Translations under genes and position numbers: made by a program | Assembly: GCF_002014765.1 (NCBI RefSeq) | Contig: NZ_MUYT01000002.1 | Location: 1-64,000 of the forward strand | Origin: Lwoffella lincolnii | Lineage (GTDB): Bacteria > Pseudomonadota > Gammaproteobacteria > Pseudomonadales > Moraxellaceae | Length of the DNA stretch: 64,000 bases | Reading direction: 5' to 3' | The notes under the pieces: generated by a model | Databases searched by the model: none | Told to the model about the DNA's origin: nothing | What the model saw: the letters and a program-made list of their open reading frames with translations, nothing else | Shown here: in pieces, positions 15,721 to 23,103 of the stretch | How the letters are laid out: every line of letters starts with the position of its first letter | Numbering within the stretch: the first letter of the stretch is position 1

Positions 15721-17043
15721 TTAATGCCTGACTTCAATAACTAACCTTTGTCTTGCCAATTCATTAATTAACTCATCAAGATGACTTTTGTTGATGCCAT
15801 CCAAGTTTGCGTCCCATTCGTCAAGAATGATGACATCAACATCGCTTTTATTGTTATTAATTTGCATTAATTGAGATGATAATTTTTGACCTGTGGATTT
15901 TTTATGATTTTGATGAAAAAATAAATCATGGCTGACAGGCAAATAAAAAGCCCTATTTGATAATAATGTTTTTAAATACAACAAAAAACTGCTTTTACCT
16001 GCCCCATTACGCCCTTTAATCGTCATTCTGCCATTTTTTGGCAAATGATTTAAATCAAAATCACTCAATGGCATGTTATTAATAAAAATCTCTTTAAAGT
16101 TAATTCTGCTTAATATATCAATATCAGGCATATTTAACGAATTTTGCAAACCAACAAATCTGGCTTTAATGCCAGAAAAATTGGTTTGGTGAAAAACAAG
16201 TGCCTGCCCCATTTGCAATAGCTGTATTTGTCTTGGTAATGTTGCAACCAACAATGATAAAAATACATAATCATTGTGGTGTTTGATAAATAAATAAACA
16301 ATCAAGCCCAATACAGGAATCATAAACAAAATTATACCAAAACTAGAAATTAATTGATTGAATGATTGGCTATGAATATGATATTTTTTTGAGCGGTTAA
16401 AATTATTTTTATAAATACGATTAAAAATACCCACATTATATTGATTAGAAATAATCACATTGTCCCAAATTTTATTTAAAATGGCAATAAAATATATTCT
16501 GGATTTTTGAGATATTTTTGACATCTTAGATATTTGATTTTTATGGTAAAAAATAAAAAATTCCACCAATAAAAATCCAACGGCATACGCCACCAATAAA
16601 TCATAATCAAGAAAAAATCCCAAGATTAAGATGTTAATCAATAAATTTAAAATCAGTGCCACGCCATCAAATGCAAAGTCCAGCATGTCACCTATCACTG
16701 ATTTGCTCTCTTGACTGACAAAAACGGTGCTTTGGTCTTTTAGTTCTTTATTATTAAGCAAGACAGTTTTGCCAAAAAAAGTTGTCGTAAATTTTTGCAC
16801 ATAATTATTTAGTAGGTCAAATTTTGATTTTTCTAAATAAATGGTGGCAAAATAAGCAGGAATATAAACAATGATTAACGATAAAACAAAACCAGCTAAG
16901 TTTAGCAAAAAATCATCATTTTTAGCAATGTCTATGGCAAGATTGGCAATAAAATAGGTGGATAAGCCAACAATCATTTGTTGAATGAGTAAAAAAATAA
17001 AGCAAAGACATAATGATGGTGTGATGATTTTCATGATATCCAT
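15721..17043 (-). CDS. AT-rich ABC-type exporter-like protein (membrane plus ATPase domain)
   Basis: This 440-aa fusion of an N-terminal membrane region (strongly hydrophobic segments near residues 10-35, 48-66, 125-165 and 235-255) and a compact C-terminal ATPase domain has Walker A GRNGAGKS (344-351), a degenerate signature STGQKLSS (383-390) in place of LSGGQ, Walker B VDVIILDEWD (402-411) and a final His. It resembles half-size ABC exporters of peptides or bacteriocins but is shorter than the usual 570-600 aa, with a minimal nucleotide-binding domain. It is notably AT-rich and full of Asn, Ile, Lys and Phe compared with its neighbours, which points to horizontal acquisition. It sits between thrS, which has its own terminator, and infC. 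The substrate is unknown. The start could also be the ATG at 17034, preceded by GGAT. Confidence 0.75.
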   Translation of the reverse strand: MDIMKIITPSLCLCFIFLLIQQMIVGLSTYFIANLAIDIAKNDDFLLNLAGFVLSLIIVYIPAYFATIYLEKSKFDLLNNYVQKFTTTFFGKTVLLNNKELKDQSTVFVSQESKSVIGDMLDFAFDGVALILNLLINILILGFFLDYDLLVAYAVGFLLVEFFIFYHKNQISKMSKISQKSRIYFIAILNKIWDNVIISNQYNVGIFNRIYKNNFNRSKKYHIHSQSFNQLISSFGIILFMIPVLGLIVYLFIKHHNDYVFLSLLVATLPRQIQLLQMGQALVFHQTNFSGIKARFVGLQNSLNMPDIDILSRINFKEIFINNMPLSDFDLNHLPKNGRMTIKGRNGAGKSSFLLYLKTLLSNRAFYLPVSHDLFFHQNHKKSTGQKLSSQLMQINNNKSDVDVIILDEWDANLDGINKSHLDELINELARQRLVIEVRH

Positions 17044-17114
17044 AAAGATAAATGGAAAGACAAATGGAAAGACAAATGGGTTGTCAACAAAATAATTTCG
17101 TTAAGCGTGGTTTT

Positions 17115-17148
17115 AAAAAATCCATTCAATGTTTTGAATGGATTTTTC
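17115..17148 (-). terminator. Terminator after thrS
   Basis: A perfect 14-bp stem (AAAAATCCATTCAA at 17116-17129, TTGAATGGATTTTT at 17134-17147) has a 4-base loop and A/T-rich arms that supply a T tract on either strand. It separates thrS transcription from the ABC gene and infC. Confidence 0.85.
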
Positions 17149-17166
17149 TTAATAAACTTATTCTGT

Positions 17167-19086
17167 TTACAAATTTAGCCGACCTTTTTTCTCAATCGCC
17201 CCATCTAATATTTTGATAAAGTCGTCAAGGTTCATACTGCCTAAGTTATCGCCCGTGCGAGTACGCACATTGACCGTACCACTCTCCACTTCTTTATCAC
17301 CCAAAATCAGCATGAACGGAATGCGTTCTAAGGTGCGTTCACGGATTTTAAAGCCAATTTTTTCGTTACGCAAATCACTGATGGCACGATAGCCTTTGGT
17401 GTTTAGCTTGCTAACCACATCGCCCACGCTGTCAGCTTGCTTGTCGGTGATGTTCATCACAACCACTTGCTGGGGGGCAAGCCATGCTGGGAAGAGACCT
17501 GCATAATGTTCAATCAAAATGCCAATAAAGCGTTCAAATGACCCCAAAATCGCACGGTGAAGCATGACAGGGCGTTCACGCTCGCCTGATTCTCCCACAA
17601 ACTCAGCATCCAAGCGTTCAGGTAGGTTAAAGTCCAGCTGTAATGTGCCACATTGCCAAACCCGTCCGATGCAATCTTGTAGGCTAAACTCAATCTTAGG
17701 ACCATAAAACGCCCCTTCGCCTGCTTGTAGCTCCCAGTCAAGCCCAGCGTTATCTAGGGCGTCGGCTAGGGCTTGTTCTGCCAAGTCCCACAACTCGTCT
17801 GCCCCAACCCGTTTTTCTGGGCGAGTGGACAGCTTCATTTGAATGTGGTCAAACCCAAAGTCTTTATACACATCAAGGGTAAGTTTGATAAAATTAAGGG
17901 CTTCTGAGCGAATTTGGGCATTGGTGCAAAAGATGTGGGCATCGTCTTGGGTAAAGCCACGCACACGCATGATGCCATGCAAAGACCCTGATGGCTCGTT
18001 GCGGTGGCATGAGCCAAACTCAGCCAAGCGTAGGGGCAAATCACGGTAGGATTTTAAGCCTTGATTAAATACTTGCACATGACACGGGCAGTTCATCGGC
18101 TTGATGGCGTAATCTCGTTTTTCACTGGCGGTGGTGAACATCATCTCGCCATAGTTATCCCAATGCCCTGATTTTTCCCATAAGCTTCTGTCCACAATTT
18201 GCGGGGTTTTGATTTCAAGATAGCCATTGTCTTTTTGTACTTTTCGCATATATTGTTCAAGTACTTGCCAGATTGTCCAGCCATTGGGGTGCCAAAACAC
18301 CATGCCGGGGGCTTGCTCTTGCATGTGAAATAAGTTCAAGGCTTTACCGATTTTGCGATGGTCTCGCTTTTCGGCTTCTTCTAGGCGTTGTAAGTAGGCT
18401 TTAAGCTGTTTTTTGTCCGCCCATGCTGTGCCATAGATGCGTTGTAGCTGTTCGTTTTTGGCGTCTCCTCGCCAGTACGCACCGCTCATTTTGGTGAGCT
18501 TAAATGCCTTTAAAAAGCGAGTGTTGGGCACATGTGGACCTCGGCACATGTCAATGTATTCTTGATGGTGATACAAGCCCATGTGGGTTTCATCAGGCAT
18601 GTCCTCCACCAAGCGGAGTTTATAAGTCTCACCACGCTCCAAAAAGGTTTTGATGACTTCATCTCGTGGGGTCATTTTTTTGATGACATCATAATCTTGG
18701 TTGATGAGTTCCATCATGCGAGCTTCAATCTTTGCCATGTCATCAGGGGTAAAAGGGCGTTCACTATAAATGTCGTAATAAAAGCCATCATCAATGACAG
18801 GCCCGATGACCATTTTAACATCAGGGTAGAGTTGTTTGACCGCATGACCTAAAAGGTGGGCGGTTGAATGACGGATAATCTCCACGCCTGCATCATCTTT
18901 TGGGGTGATTATCTCTACCGTGGCATCGGTGGTGATGGGGTCGCTGGCATCGACCAACCGACCATTCACCCGACCTGCCACGGTGGCCTTGGCAAGCCCA
19001 GCACCGATGTCTTGAGCGATTTGCATGACTGTTGTTTCACCGTCAAATTGGCGAACACTGCCATCTGGTAATGTGATTGCAACCAT
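17167..19086 (-). CDS. thrS: Threonine-tRNA ligase
   Basis: ThrRS charges tRNA-Thr and edits Ser-tRNA-Thr. Domains in order: TGS (1-60, ITLPDGSVRQFDG), editing domain with HSTAHLLGHAV (H73, H77) and YIDMCRGPHVPNT, class II catalytic core with MNCPCHVQVF (zinc Cys), RNEPSGSLHGIMRVRGFTQDDAH (motif 2) and VMLHRAILGSFERFIGILIEH (motif 3), and the C-terminal anticodon-binding domain. 639 aa against 642 in E. coli. The usual thrS-infC-rpmI-rplT order is broken: a terminator and an ABC-type gene lie between thrS and infC. Confidence 0.97.
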   Translation of the reverse strand: MVAITLPDGSVRQFDGETTVMQIAQDIGAGLAKATVAGRVNGRLVDASDPITTDATVEIITPKDDAGVEIIRHSTAHLLGHAVKQLYPDVKMVIGPVIDDGFYYDIYSERPFTPDDMAKIEARMMELINQDYDVIKKMTPRDEVIKTFLERGETYKLRLVEDMPDETHMGLYHHQEYIDMCRGPHVPNTRFLKAFKLTKMSGAYWRGDAKNEQLQRIYGTAWADKKQLKAYLQRLEEAEKRDHRKIGKALNLFHMQEQAPGMVFWHPNGWTIWQVLEQYMRKVQKDNGYLEIKTPQIVDRSLWEKSGHWDNYGEMMFTTASEKRDYAIKPMNCPCHVQVFNQGLKSYRDLPLRLAEFGSCHRNEPSGSLHGIMRVRGFTQDDAHIFCTNAQIRSEALNFIKLTLDVYKDFGFDHIQMKLSTRPEKRVGADELWDLAEQALADALDNAGLDWELQAGEGAFYGPKIEFSLQDCIGRVWQCGTLQLDFNLPERLDAEFVGESGERERPVMLHRAILGSFERFIGILIEHYAGLFPAWLAPQQVVVMNITDKQADSVGDVVSKLNTKGYRAISDLRNEKIGFKIRERTLERIPFMLILGDKEVESGTVNVRTRTGDNLGSMNLDDFIKILDGAIEKKGRLNL

Positions 19087-19529
19087 AATATTGCCTTAGT
19101 ACCTTTATTAAAAATCTATTTATTAAGAATATGCTTGTTAATTGATGCTTACTGATTGCTACTTGCTGATTGATGGATTTTTAGGCATCTCCAATCATAT
19201 CACCACAAGACAAAAAAATGGAAATAAAAAACGAATAAAACCACATTGCCCACTTAAAAAAAACCATTCAAAACACTGAACTGATAAGTAGGCACAAAAC
19301 CAAACAGGCATAAGCCGAAGATTATAACAAAACTTGCACAAGCTGGCTATTGACCTTTCAATGCTTGACAACCCAAGCGATTTAGAATCAAATCATTTTA
19401 GTAGCCCAAAAAACCCTGACGACTTGCCTGTATCTGCCACCTATTTTAGCACCAAGCCCATAAACTGGCTGGGCGTTAAGCCAAAGGATTGGTTGTTTGG
19501 CTTTGATTACAAATGCAAATATTGGCTAT
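19087..19529. other. Intergenic region with a possible gene relic
   Basis: This 443-base gap lies between the C39 peptidase gene and thrS, both leftward. On the plus strand 19334-19594 is open, beginning with TTG and reading through DLPVSATYFSTKPINWLGVKPKDWL; its composition is more protein-like than random, but it has no start signal and runs into the 3' end of the C39 gene. It may be a relic of a lost gene. The thrS leader occupies the first 200 bases; no regulatory structure was resolved. Confidence 0.35.
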
Positions 19530-20204
19530 CTATAAAAAGTCTCGAAATAGCACAGGGGATTCTCGTAACAACTTTTGAGCGTCTTGTATCTTGACGAAAT
19601 TAGTGTCAGATAACTGTTTTTGTTGTTCATTGCTAGGCAGTATCAATAAAACCTTTCCTTGTAAGTTTGGGTCATTGTTGGTATGCCACATTTGTTCAAA
19701 TTGTTTTTTGCTTAATACTCGATTACCCCAACTTGAATCTGCCAAATAAACCCTGTCATTATCAATAGCACGCACAACGCTAAAATGGTCGCTTCGCTTG
19801 TGATTAAGATAAACGATGGCAGGGATTTTTAATTTTGATAAGGTATCGTAATTGGTAGTAAAACCTTTGGCGATAAATCCATATTTTTGACTAACAATCG
19901 CCAAATCGCTAAAAGAAGCCATCACATCAGACAAAGCCATGTCATCTAGTATTTGACGTTCAGAAGTGGGATTTTGATAAAAATAAGTTAAGATGGTGGC
20001 AAGCGATGATGCCCCACAAGAATAATCTAGGTCTTGCTTAACTACGCCTGCATCTTTTTGTTCTTTCCATGACTGAATGGTAATATTTTGGGTTTTGAGT
20101 ATTTGTGGATTTAAATGAAAAGGAGAAGCATAAGAAGCGTAAACAGATGTTGAAATATAAACACAAAAACTGATAAAAAAAAGATAAAAGAATAAATTAT
20201 TCAT
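19530..20204 (-). CDS. Periplasmic C39-family cysteine peptidase
   Basis: This 224-aa protein has an N-terminal Sec signal (hydrophobic residues 4-20, probable cleavage after VYA or SYA near 23-27), so the enzyme acts in the periplasm, unlike the C39 domains fused to ABC exporters. The catalytic set of the family is visible: Q57 and C63 in KQDLDYSCGASSLATIL, H140 in KRSDHFSVV and D156 in YLADSSWGN. C39 peptidases cleave after double-glycine-type leaders. It is the last gene of the island, 17 bases after an 88-aa membrane protein. A similar periplasmic C39 protein (FapD) operates with a beta-barrel (FapF) in functional amyloid export. The likely substrate here is the glycine-rich protein at 21388-21855. 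Confidence 0.85.
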   Translation of the reverse strand: MNNLFFYLFFISFCVYISTSVYASYASPFHLNPQILKTQNITIQSWKEQKDAGVVKQDLDYSCGASSLATILTYFYQNPTSERQILDDMALSDVMASFSDLAIVSQKYGFIAKGFTTNYDTLSKLKIPAIVYLNHKRSDHFSVVRAIDNDRVYLADSSWGNRVLSKKQFEQMWHTNNDPNLQGKVLLILPSNEQQKQLSDTNFVKIQDAQKLLRESPVLFRDFL

Positions 20205-20221
20205 ATTATTTTACTCAAAAT

Positions 20222-20488
20222 CTATTTTTTTAAATCATTCATAATTTTCAAAAGTAAAAGCATAAGTAAAATTACAATAAATGATATTAAAGATATTATA
20301 AAACTAATTTTTATAAACTCTTTTTGCCAAAATAAAAACTCATAACAAGAATGTGCTAAGAAAAAAAGGATTGACACCACAAAAGATGACATGATTATTT
20401 TTTTATAGGTATATTTTTTATCCTTAAAAACTCTGCCTCCAATATAACCACTCAAAGCTTCTAATACTGATGTTATTATTTCAAGCAC
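20222..20488 (-). CDS. Small membrane protein (88 aa), possible immunity protein
   Basis: Three hydrophobic segments (about residues 33-48, 57-72 and 70-85) follow an amphipathic start (MLEIITSVLEALSGYIGGRVF) with a Lys/Tyr-rich turn KDKKYTYKK. It is AT-rich and lies 17 bases before the C39 gene on the same strand. No family is recognised. Small multi-pass proteins next to secreted glycine-rich peptides often act as immunity factors; that is inference from context. Confidence 0.65.
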   Translation of the reverse strand: MLEIITSVLEALSGYIGGRVFKDKKYTYKKIIMSSFVVSILFFLAHSCYEFLFWQKEFIKISFIISLISFIVILLMLLLLKIMNDLKK

Positions 20489-20519
20489 AGTTTTAATCTC
20501 TATTTAAATTATAAGTAAT

Positions 20520-20548
20520 GAGTGTTGAAAAATTGCTGTTCAACACTC
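20520..20548. terminator. Hairpin between membrane-protein genes
   Basis: A perfect 10-bp stem, GAGTGTTGAA (20520-20529) and TTCAACACTC (20539-20548), has a 9-base loop. It lies between the glycine-rich relic and the 88-aa gene. A T-rich stretch follows on the plus strand and only an AT-rich one on the minus strand, so it may be an attenuator or mRNA processing site within the leftward transcript and not a full terminator. Confidence 0.45.
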
Positions 20549-20618
20549 TTAAAATATAATTTTATTTAGAAAAATGTGAAAATTTTTATTATCGTCTCCA
20601 AGCTGCATTTACTCATAC

Positions 20619-20723
20619 TCAATAATTCAATGCAAGACTATTAAAACGCCAAATATTAGCTCCTACAGTCATTCTTCCACCTGCTGCTGCACCCGCTGCA
20701 CCAAATGTACCTCCTATTACAGC
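20619..20723 (-). pseudogene. Truncated glycine-rich secreted peptide gene (C-terminal relic)
   Basis: Directly after the stop of the 82-aa gene the minus strand reads 34 residues starting AVIGGTFGAAGAAAGGRM and ending NSLALNY, then TGA. There is no start codon or signal peptide, and an in-frame TAA sits just upstream. The GxxxG-rich composition resembles the C-terminal part of the intact glycine-rich protein 0.7 kb upstream (FLGGTVGFVGNQAA). It is most simply the 3' end of a second such gene whose front was deleted. Confidence 0.65.
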
Positions 20724-20727
20724 TTAT

Positions 20728-20976
20728 TTATGAGATTCTTTTTAATAAAATATAAGAAATATAAAAAATAAAAAGTAACAATATTATTAAAAATAAAAAA
20801 TATTTAATGTCCAATTCATTTGCTATGATTGCTAAAGAGGTTGATAACAATACGGTAGCACATAAGTTTATTAAATATGCCGTTATATTTGTCGTTATCT
20901 TTCTACGAGATGAATAAAAAACATAGGACATCAAAAAACTAGCAATGCAACTATATAAGATAAAAAGATTTAACAT
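20728..20976 (-). CDS. Small membrane protein (82 aa), possible immunity protein
   Basis: Hydrophobic segments span about residues 3-22, 32-52 and 58-77, with a basic turn SSRRK after the first. The start is 3 bases after the stop of the 57-aa gene, so translation is probably coupled. AT-rich like its neighbours. No family is recognised; the context suggests an immunity or accessory role in the glycine-rich peptide island. Confidence 0.65.
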   Translation of the reverse strand: MLNLFILYSCIASFLMSYVFYSSRRKITTNITAYLINLCATVLLSTSLAIIANELDIKYFLFLIILLLFIFYISYILLKRIS

Positions 20977-20979
20977 TAT

Positions 20980-21153
20980 TTAAGTTAACCATCTCTGTGT
21001 AAATTGAGGTTTATTCTGATTAAAATAAACCTCAACTTTTGAAAAAGATGTTTTTAAAATATCAATGGCAGTGAATCTTATCATAACAGCAAAGAAACTT
21101 ACTGTTATGATAAATAGATACCACAAAAGAATGCTATTGAGTATTTCCATCAT
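20980..21153 (-). CDS. 57-aa single-pass membrane protein
   Basis: A short gene whose first ATG overlaps the stop of the upstream 78-aa gene (ATGATGA arrangement at 21150-21153). The product starts MMEILNSILLWYLFIITVSF, has one strong hydrophobic segment (residues 7-24) and a polar C-terminal half ending QRWLT. It lies 3 bases before the next gene. The overlap on one side and tight spacing on the other favour a real, translationally coupled gene. A perfect 10-bp inverted repeat (GAGGTTTATT/AATAAACCTC, about 21007-21034) lies inside it. Function unknown. Confidence 0.6.
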   Translation of the reverse strand: MMEILNSILLWYLFIITVSFFAVMIRFTAIDILKTSFSKVEVYFNQNKPQFTQRWLT

Positions 21154-21386
21154 TTATTAACTCTAAAGGCTAGGTATCCCATGAAAGGATAACAAAGTGC
21201 CATTATGATGGCTTGTATCTGCATATTTGGGTATCTATCATAATGTATTGATAAACCAATAATAAATAAATAAAAAAACATTGACAGAATCTGATTTTTA
21301 TCAAAGCTATTTTTTGAATTTTTGGTCAAAATTCTAACAAATGCGTATGTAAAAAATACAGATAAAAAACTAAGATAAGTCAACAT
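21150..21386 (-). CDS. Small membrane protein (78 aa)
   Basis: Two to three hydrophobic segments (about residues 3-19, 34-48 and 57-74) are separated by the basic stretch TKNSKNSFDKNQ. Its ATG begins one base after the stop of the glycine-rich secreted protein gene, the position where immunity genes usually sit. Its own stop overlaps the start of the 57-aa gene. No family is recognised. Confidence 0.7.
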   Translation of the reverse strand: MLTYLSFLSVFFTYAFVRILTKNSKNSFDKNQILSMFFYLFIIGLSIHYDRYPNMQIQAIIMALCYPFMGYLAFRVNK

Positions 21387-21387
21387 T

Positions 21388-21855
21388 TTATCTTTGGGAA
21401 CTTGATATTGCTGCTTGATTACCTACAAATCCAACGGTACCGCCTAAAAATGCAGCTCTAGTTATACCGATAGGGGTTAATGTAAGAGCTCCTCCAACAG
21501 CTCCAGAACCCATGGCTGTAGCAACTCCTCCCCAAGTTCTTTCTGAACGAGGTACACTGGATGCGTAACCCATATATCCTAAGTATCCACCAACCAAACC
21601 AGCTCCAGCATATTGAACCCAAGCCCCCTGTGTCTCATCCATCTCTTGACTTGTCATCGCTTGTACTTGCAAGTCTTGGTTACCGCCAAAGGCATAGTTT
21701 AAATCAGCAGTGTCTAGTTGATTGTTAAAAACAACAGCTTCTGTGCTTGATTCTGTGCTTGGGGTTGTCAAGGCAGGCTGAGTAACTTCTGCCATTGCAG
21801 ATACAGTTAAAGTAGACGCTAAAGAAGCTACTGCGATTTTAGACATCAATTTCAT
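21388..21855 (-). CDS. Sec-exported glycine-rich (glycine-zipper) protein with internal double-glycine-like leader
   Basis: 155 aa, started at 21855 because GGAG lies 6 bases upstream and a classical signal peptide follows (MKLMSKIAVASLASTLTVSA, cleavage after AMA at about residue 22). Residues 23-66 are polar. Residues 67-78 read MTSQEMDETQGA, resembling the leader of class II bacteriocins and colicin-V-type peptides just before their G-G/G-A cleavage site. The rest is hydrophobic and glycine-rich with GxxxG spacing (G86-G90, G89-G93, G118-G122). The C39 peptidase downstream in the cluster is the obvious candidate to cut after QGA. Mature product of about 77 aa could be a membrane-active toxin or a self-assembling surface peptide. 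I do not recognise a named family. Confidence 0.75.
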   Translation of the reverse strand: MKLMSKIAVASLASTLTVSAMAEVTQPALTTPSTESSTEAVVFNNQLDTADLNYAFGGNQDLQVQAMTSQEMDETQGAWVQYAGAGLVGGYLGYMGYASSVPRSERTWGGVATAMGSGAVGGALTLTPIGITRAAFLGGTVGFVGNQAAISSSQR

Positions 21856-21895
21856 AATAAACTCCTTGTTAGATTTAGGGTTAAGATTCATTGCA

Positions 21896-22843
21896 TCATT
21901 GCAATGTTTTTGCTTTCCGATAACGCTCGGATAGCGGTGGCGGTAGCTCGCCAAGCTTGGTAGTTAACCCAACTGAAAAGGTACTACCACCATCTCCTGA
22001 TATATTGGTACGAACATTTGCTGTGATATTACTTCTTTGGGATAAGGCATAAGCCAAACCTAGATTTAAATTGGTTTGTGTTTGTGTAATACCAAGATTT
22101 ATGCCATTGATTTTATCCGCTTGCCTTAATTGCCAGCCAACACCAGTATTTAGGGTGATATCAGGATTTACGGCAAAGCCAACCGTACCATTTACTGACA
22201 AAACATCGCCAATATCCACTATTTTGTTTTGAGTCAAAACATCACGCTTGGCATTGTATTGATAACTGCCTGTTAAACTTAAGACAATAGGGTCGTTAAC
22301 GGTGTATAGCGTTCCACCAATCAATGCAGATGAAAAAGATTTTGAATCCAAACCATCGGTTTTATCATAAAGCGATATTTCACTAAAAATCAAACCATTA
22401 GGGAATGTTTTATGATTTTCGGTAGTTTGATATTGAGTGGTGAAAGAAATATCCTGCAGGTGTGTATCTGAATTTTGATGATTTTCACCACTTGTATTTT
22501 GCCTTGTCTGTCGATACAAGGCATTGGCTTTAGCTCCAATTTCCCATTTATCGGTAACACCGTAATTTAAACCCAGCGTTCCTATCAAACTATCTGTATT
22601 GCTCACACCTTCCGTTGAAGGATTTGGCAAAGTGATTGTTCGACCATTGCCTAGGTCTACAACGCTATAGCCTTGTTCGGTTAAATTTCTTTGTGCTTGG
22701 TTAAAATAACTTAAATTGCTCGACAATTTAAATTTATTTTTATCTGCTGTTAACTCTTCAACCGTCAAAGGTAGATCTGCCAGAGCGGGTTGATATACCA
22801 TTGCACCTATGAGAAATACAGGGATATGTCTTAAAACAGGCAT
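21896..22843 (-). CDS. Putative outer-membrane beta-barrel protein of the C39/glycine-rich island
   Basis: 315 aa from the ATG at 22843 (AAGGGA 6 bases upstream; a longer frame from 22873 has no such site). A signal peptide precedes cleavage at about QPALA-DLP (residue 23). The mature protein alternates polar and hydrophobic residues with many amphipathic strands (SSNLSYFNQ, LIGTLGLNYGVTDKWEIGAKANALYRQ, LSLTGSYQYNAKRDV, NLNLGLAYALSQRSNITANVRTNI), typical of transporter-like barrels. The C-terminus is not the usual aromatic-terminated strand. First gene of the leftward island, 40 bases before the glycine-rich protein gene. By analogy with FapF it could be the exit pore for that protein. Function is inference. 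Confidence 0.7.
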   Translation of the reverse strand: MPVLRHIPVFLIGAMVYQPALADLPLTVEELTADKNKFKLSSNLSYFNQAQRNLTEQGYSVVDLGNGRTITLPNPSTEGVSNTDSLIGTLGLNYGVTDKWEIGAKANALYRQTRQNTSGENHQNSDTHLQDISFTTQYQTTENHKTFPNGLIFSEISLYDKTDGLDSKSFSSALIGGTLYTVNDPIVLSLTGSYQYNAKRDVLTQNKIVDIGDVLSVNGTVGFAVNPDITLNTGVGWQLRQADKINGINLGITQTQTNLNLGLAYALSQRSNITANVRTNISGDGGSTFSVGLTTKLGELPPPLSERYRKAKTLQ

Positions 22844-23019
22844 TATTGTTCCCTTTTCTAAATTATTTAACAACCATAAACTAAATGATTACAATACGTC
22901 AATACATTTTAAAAGAAATAATTTTATTATCCTGTCAATCATGGTGTGTTGCACCCTGCCACCTGAGCCGCTAATTAATTACGGACATCATCTATTGCCA
23001 TTCACTCAACCCCCTAACA

Positions 23020-23046
23020 AAAAAAGACAGCAACACGGCTGTCCTT
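23020..23046 (-). terminator. Rho-independent terminator of sstT
   Basis: GACAGC (23026-23031) pairs with GCTGTC (23038-23043), and on the minus strand the stem is followed by seven T. It lies about 60 bases after the sstT stop. Confidence 0.8.
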
Positions 23047-23103
23047 TTTATCAGATGAATGCCATCAAATTAAATTAAGCTGGCTTAGTTATTATGGTAG
23101 ACA

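Noticed and set aside
19334..19594. 86-codon plus-strand frame between C39 peptidase and thrS
   Set aside because: Protein-like in part but starts with TTG without a ribosome binding site and overlaps the C39 gene; kept only as a possible relic in the intergenic entry.
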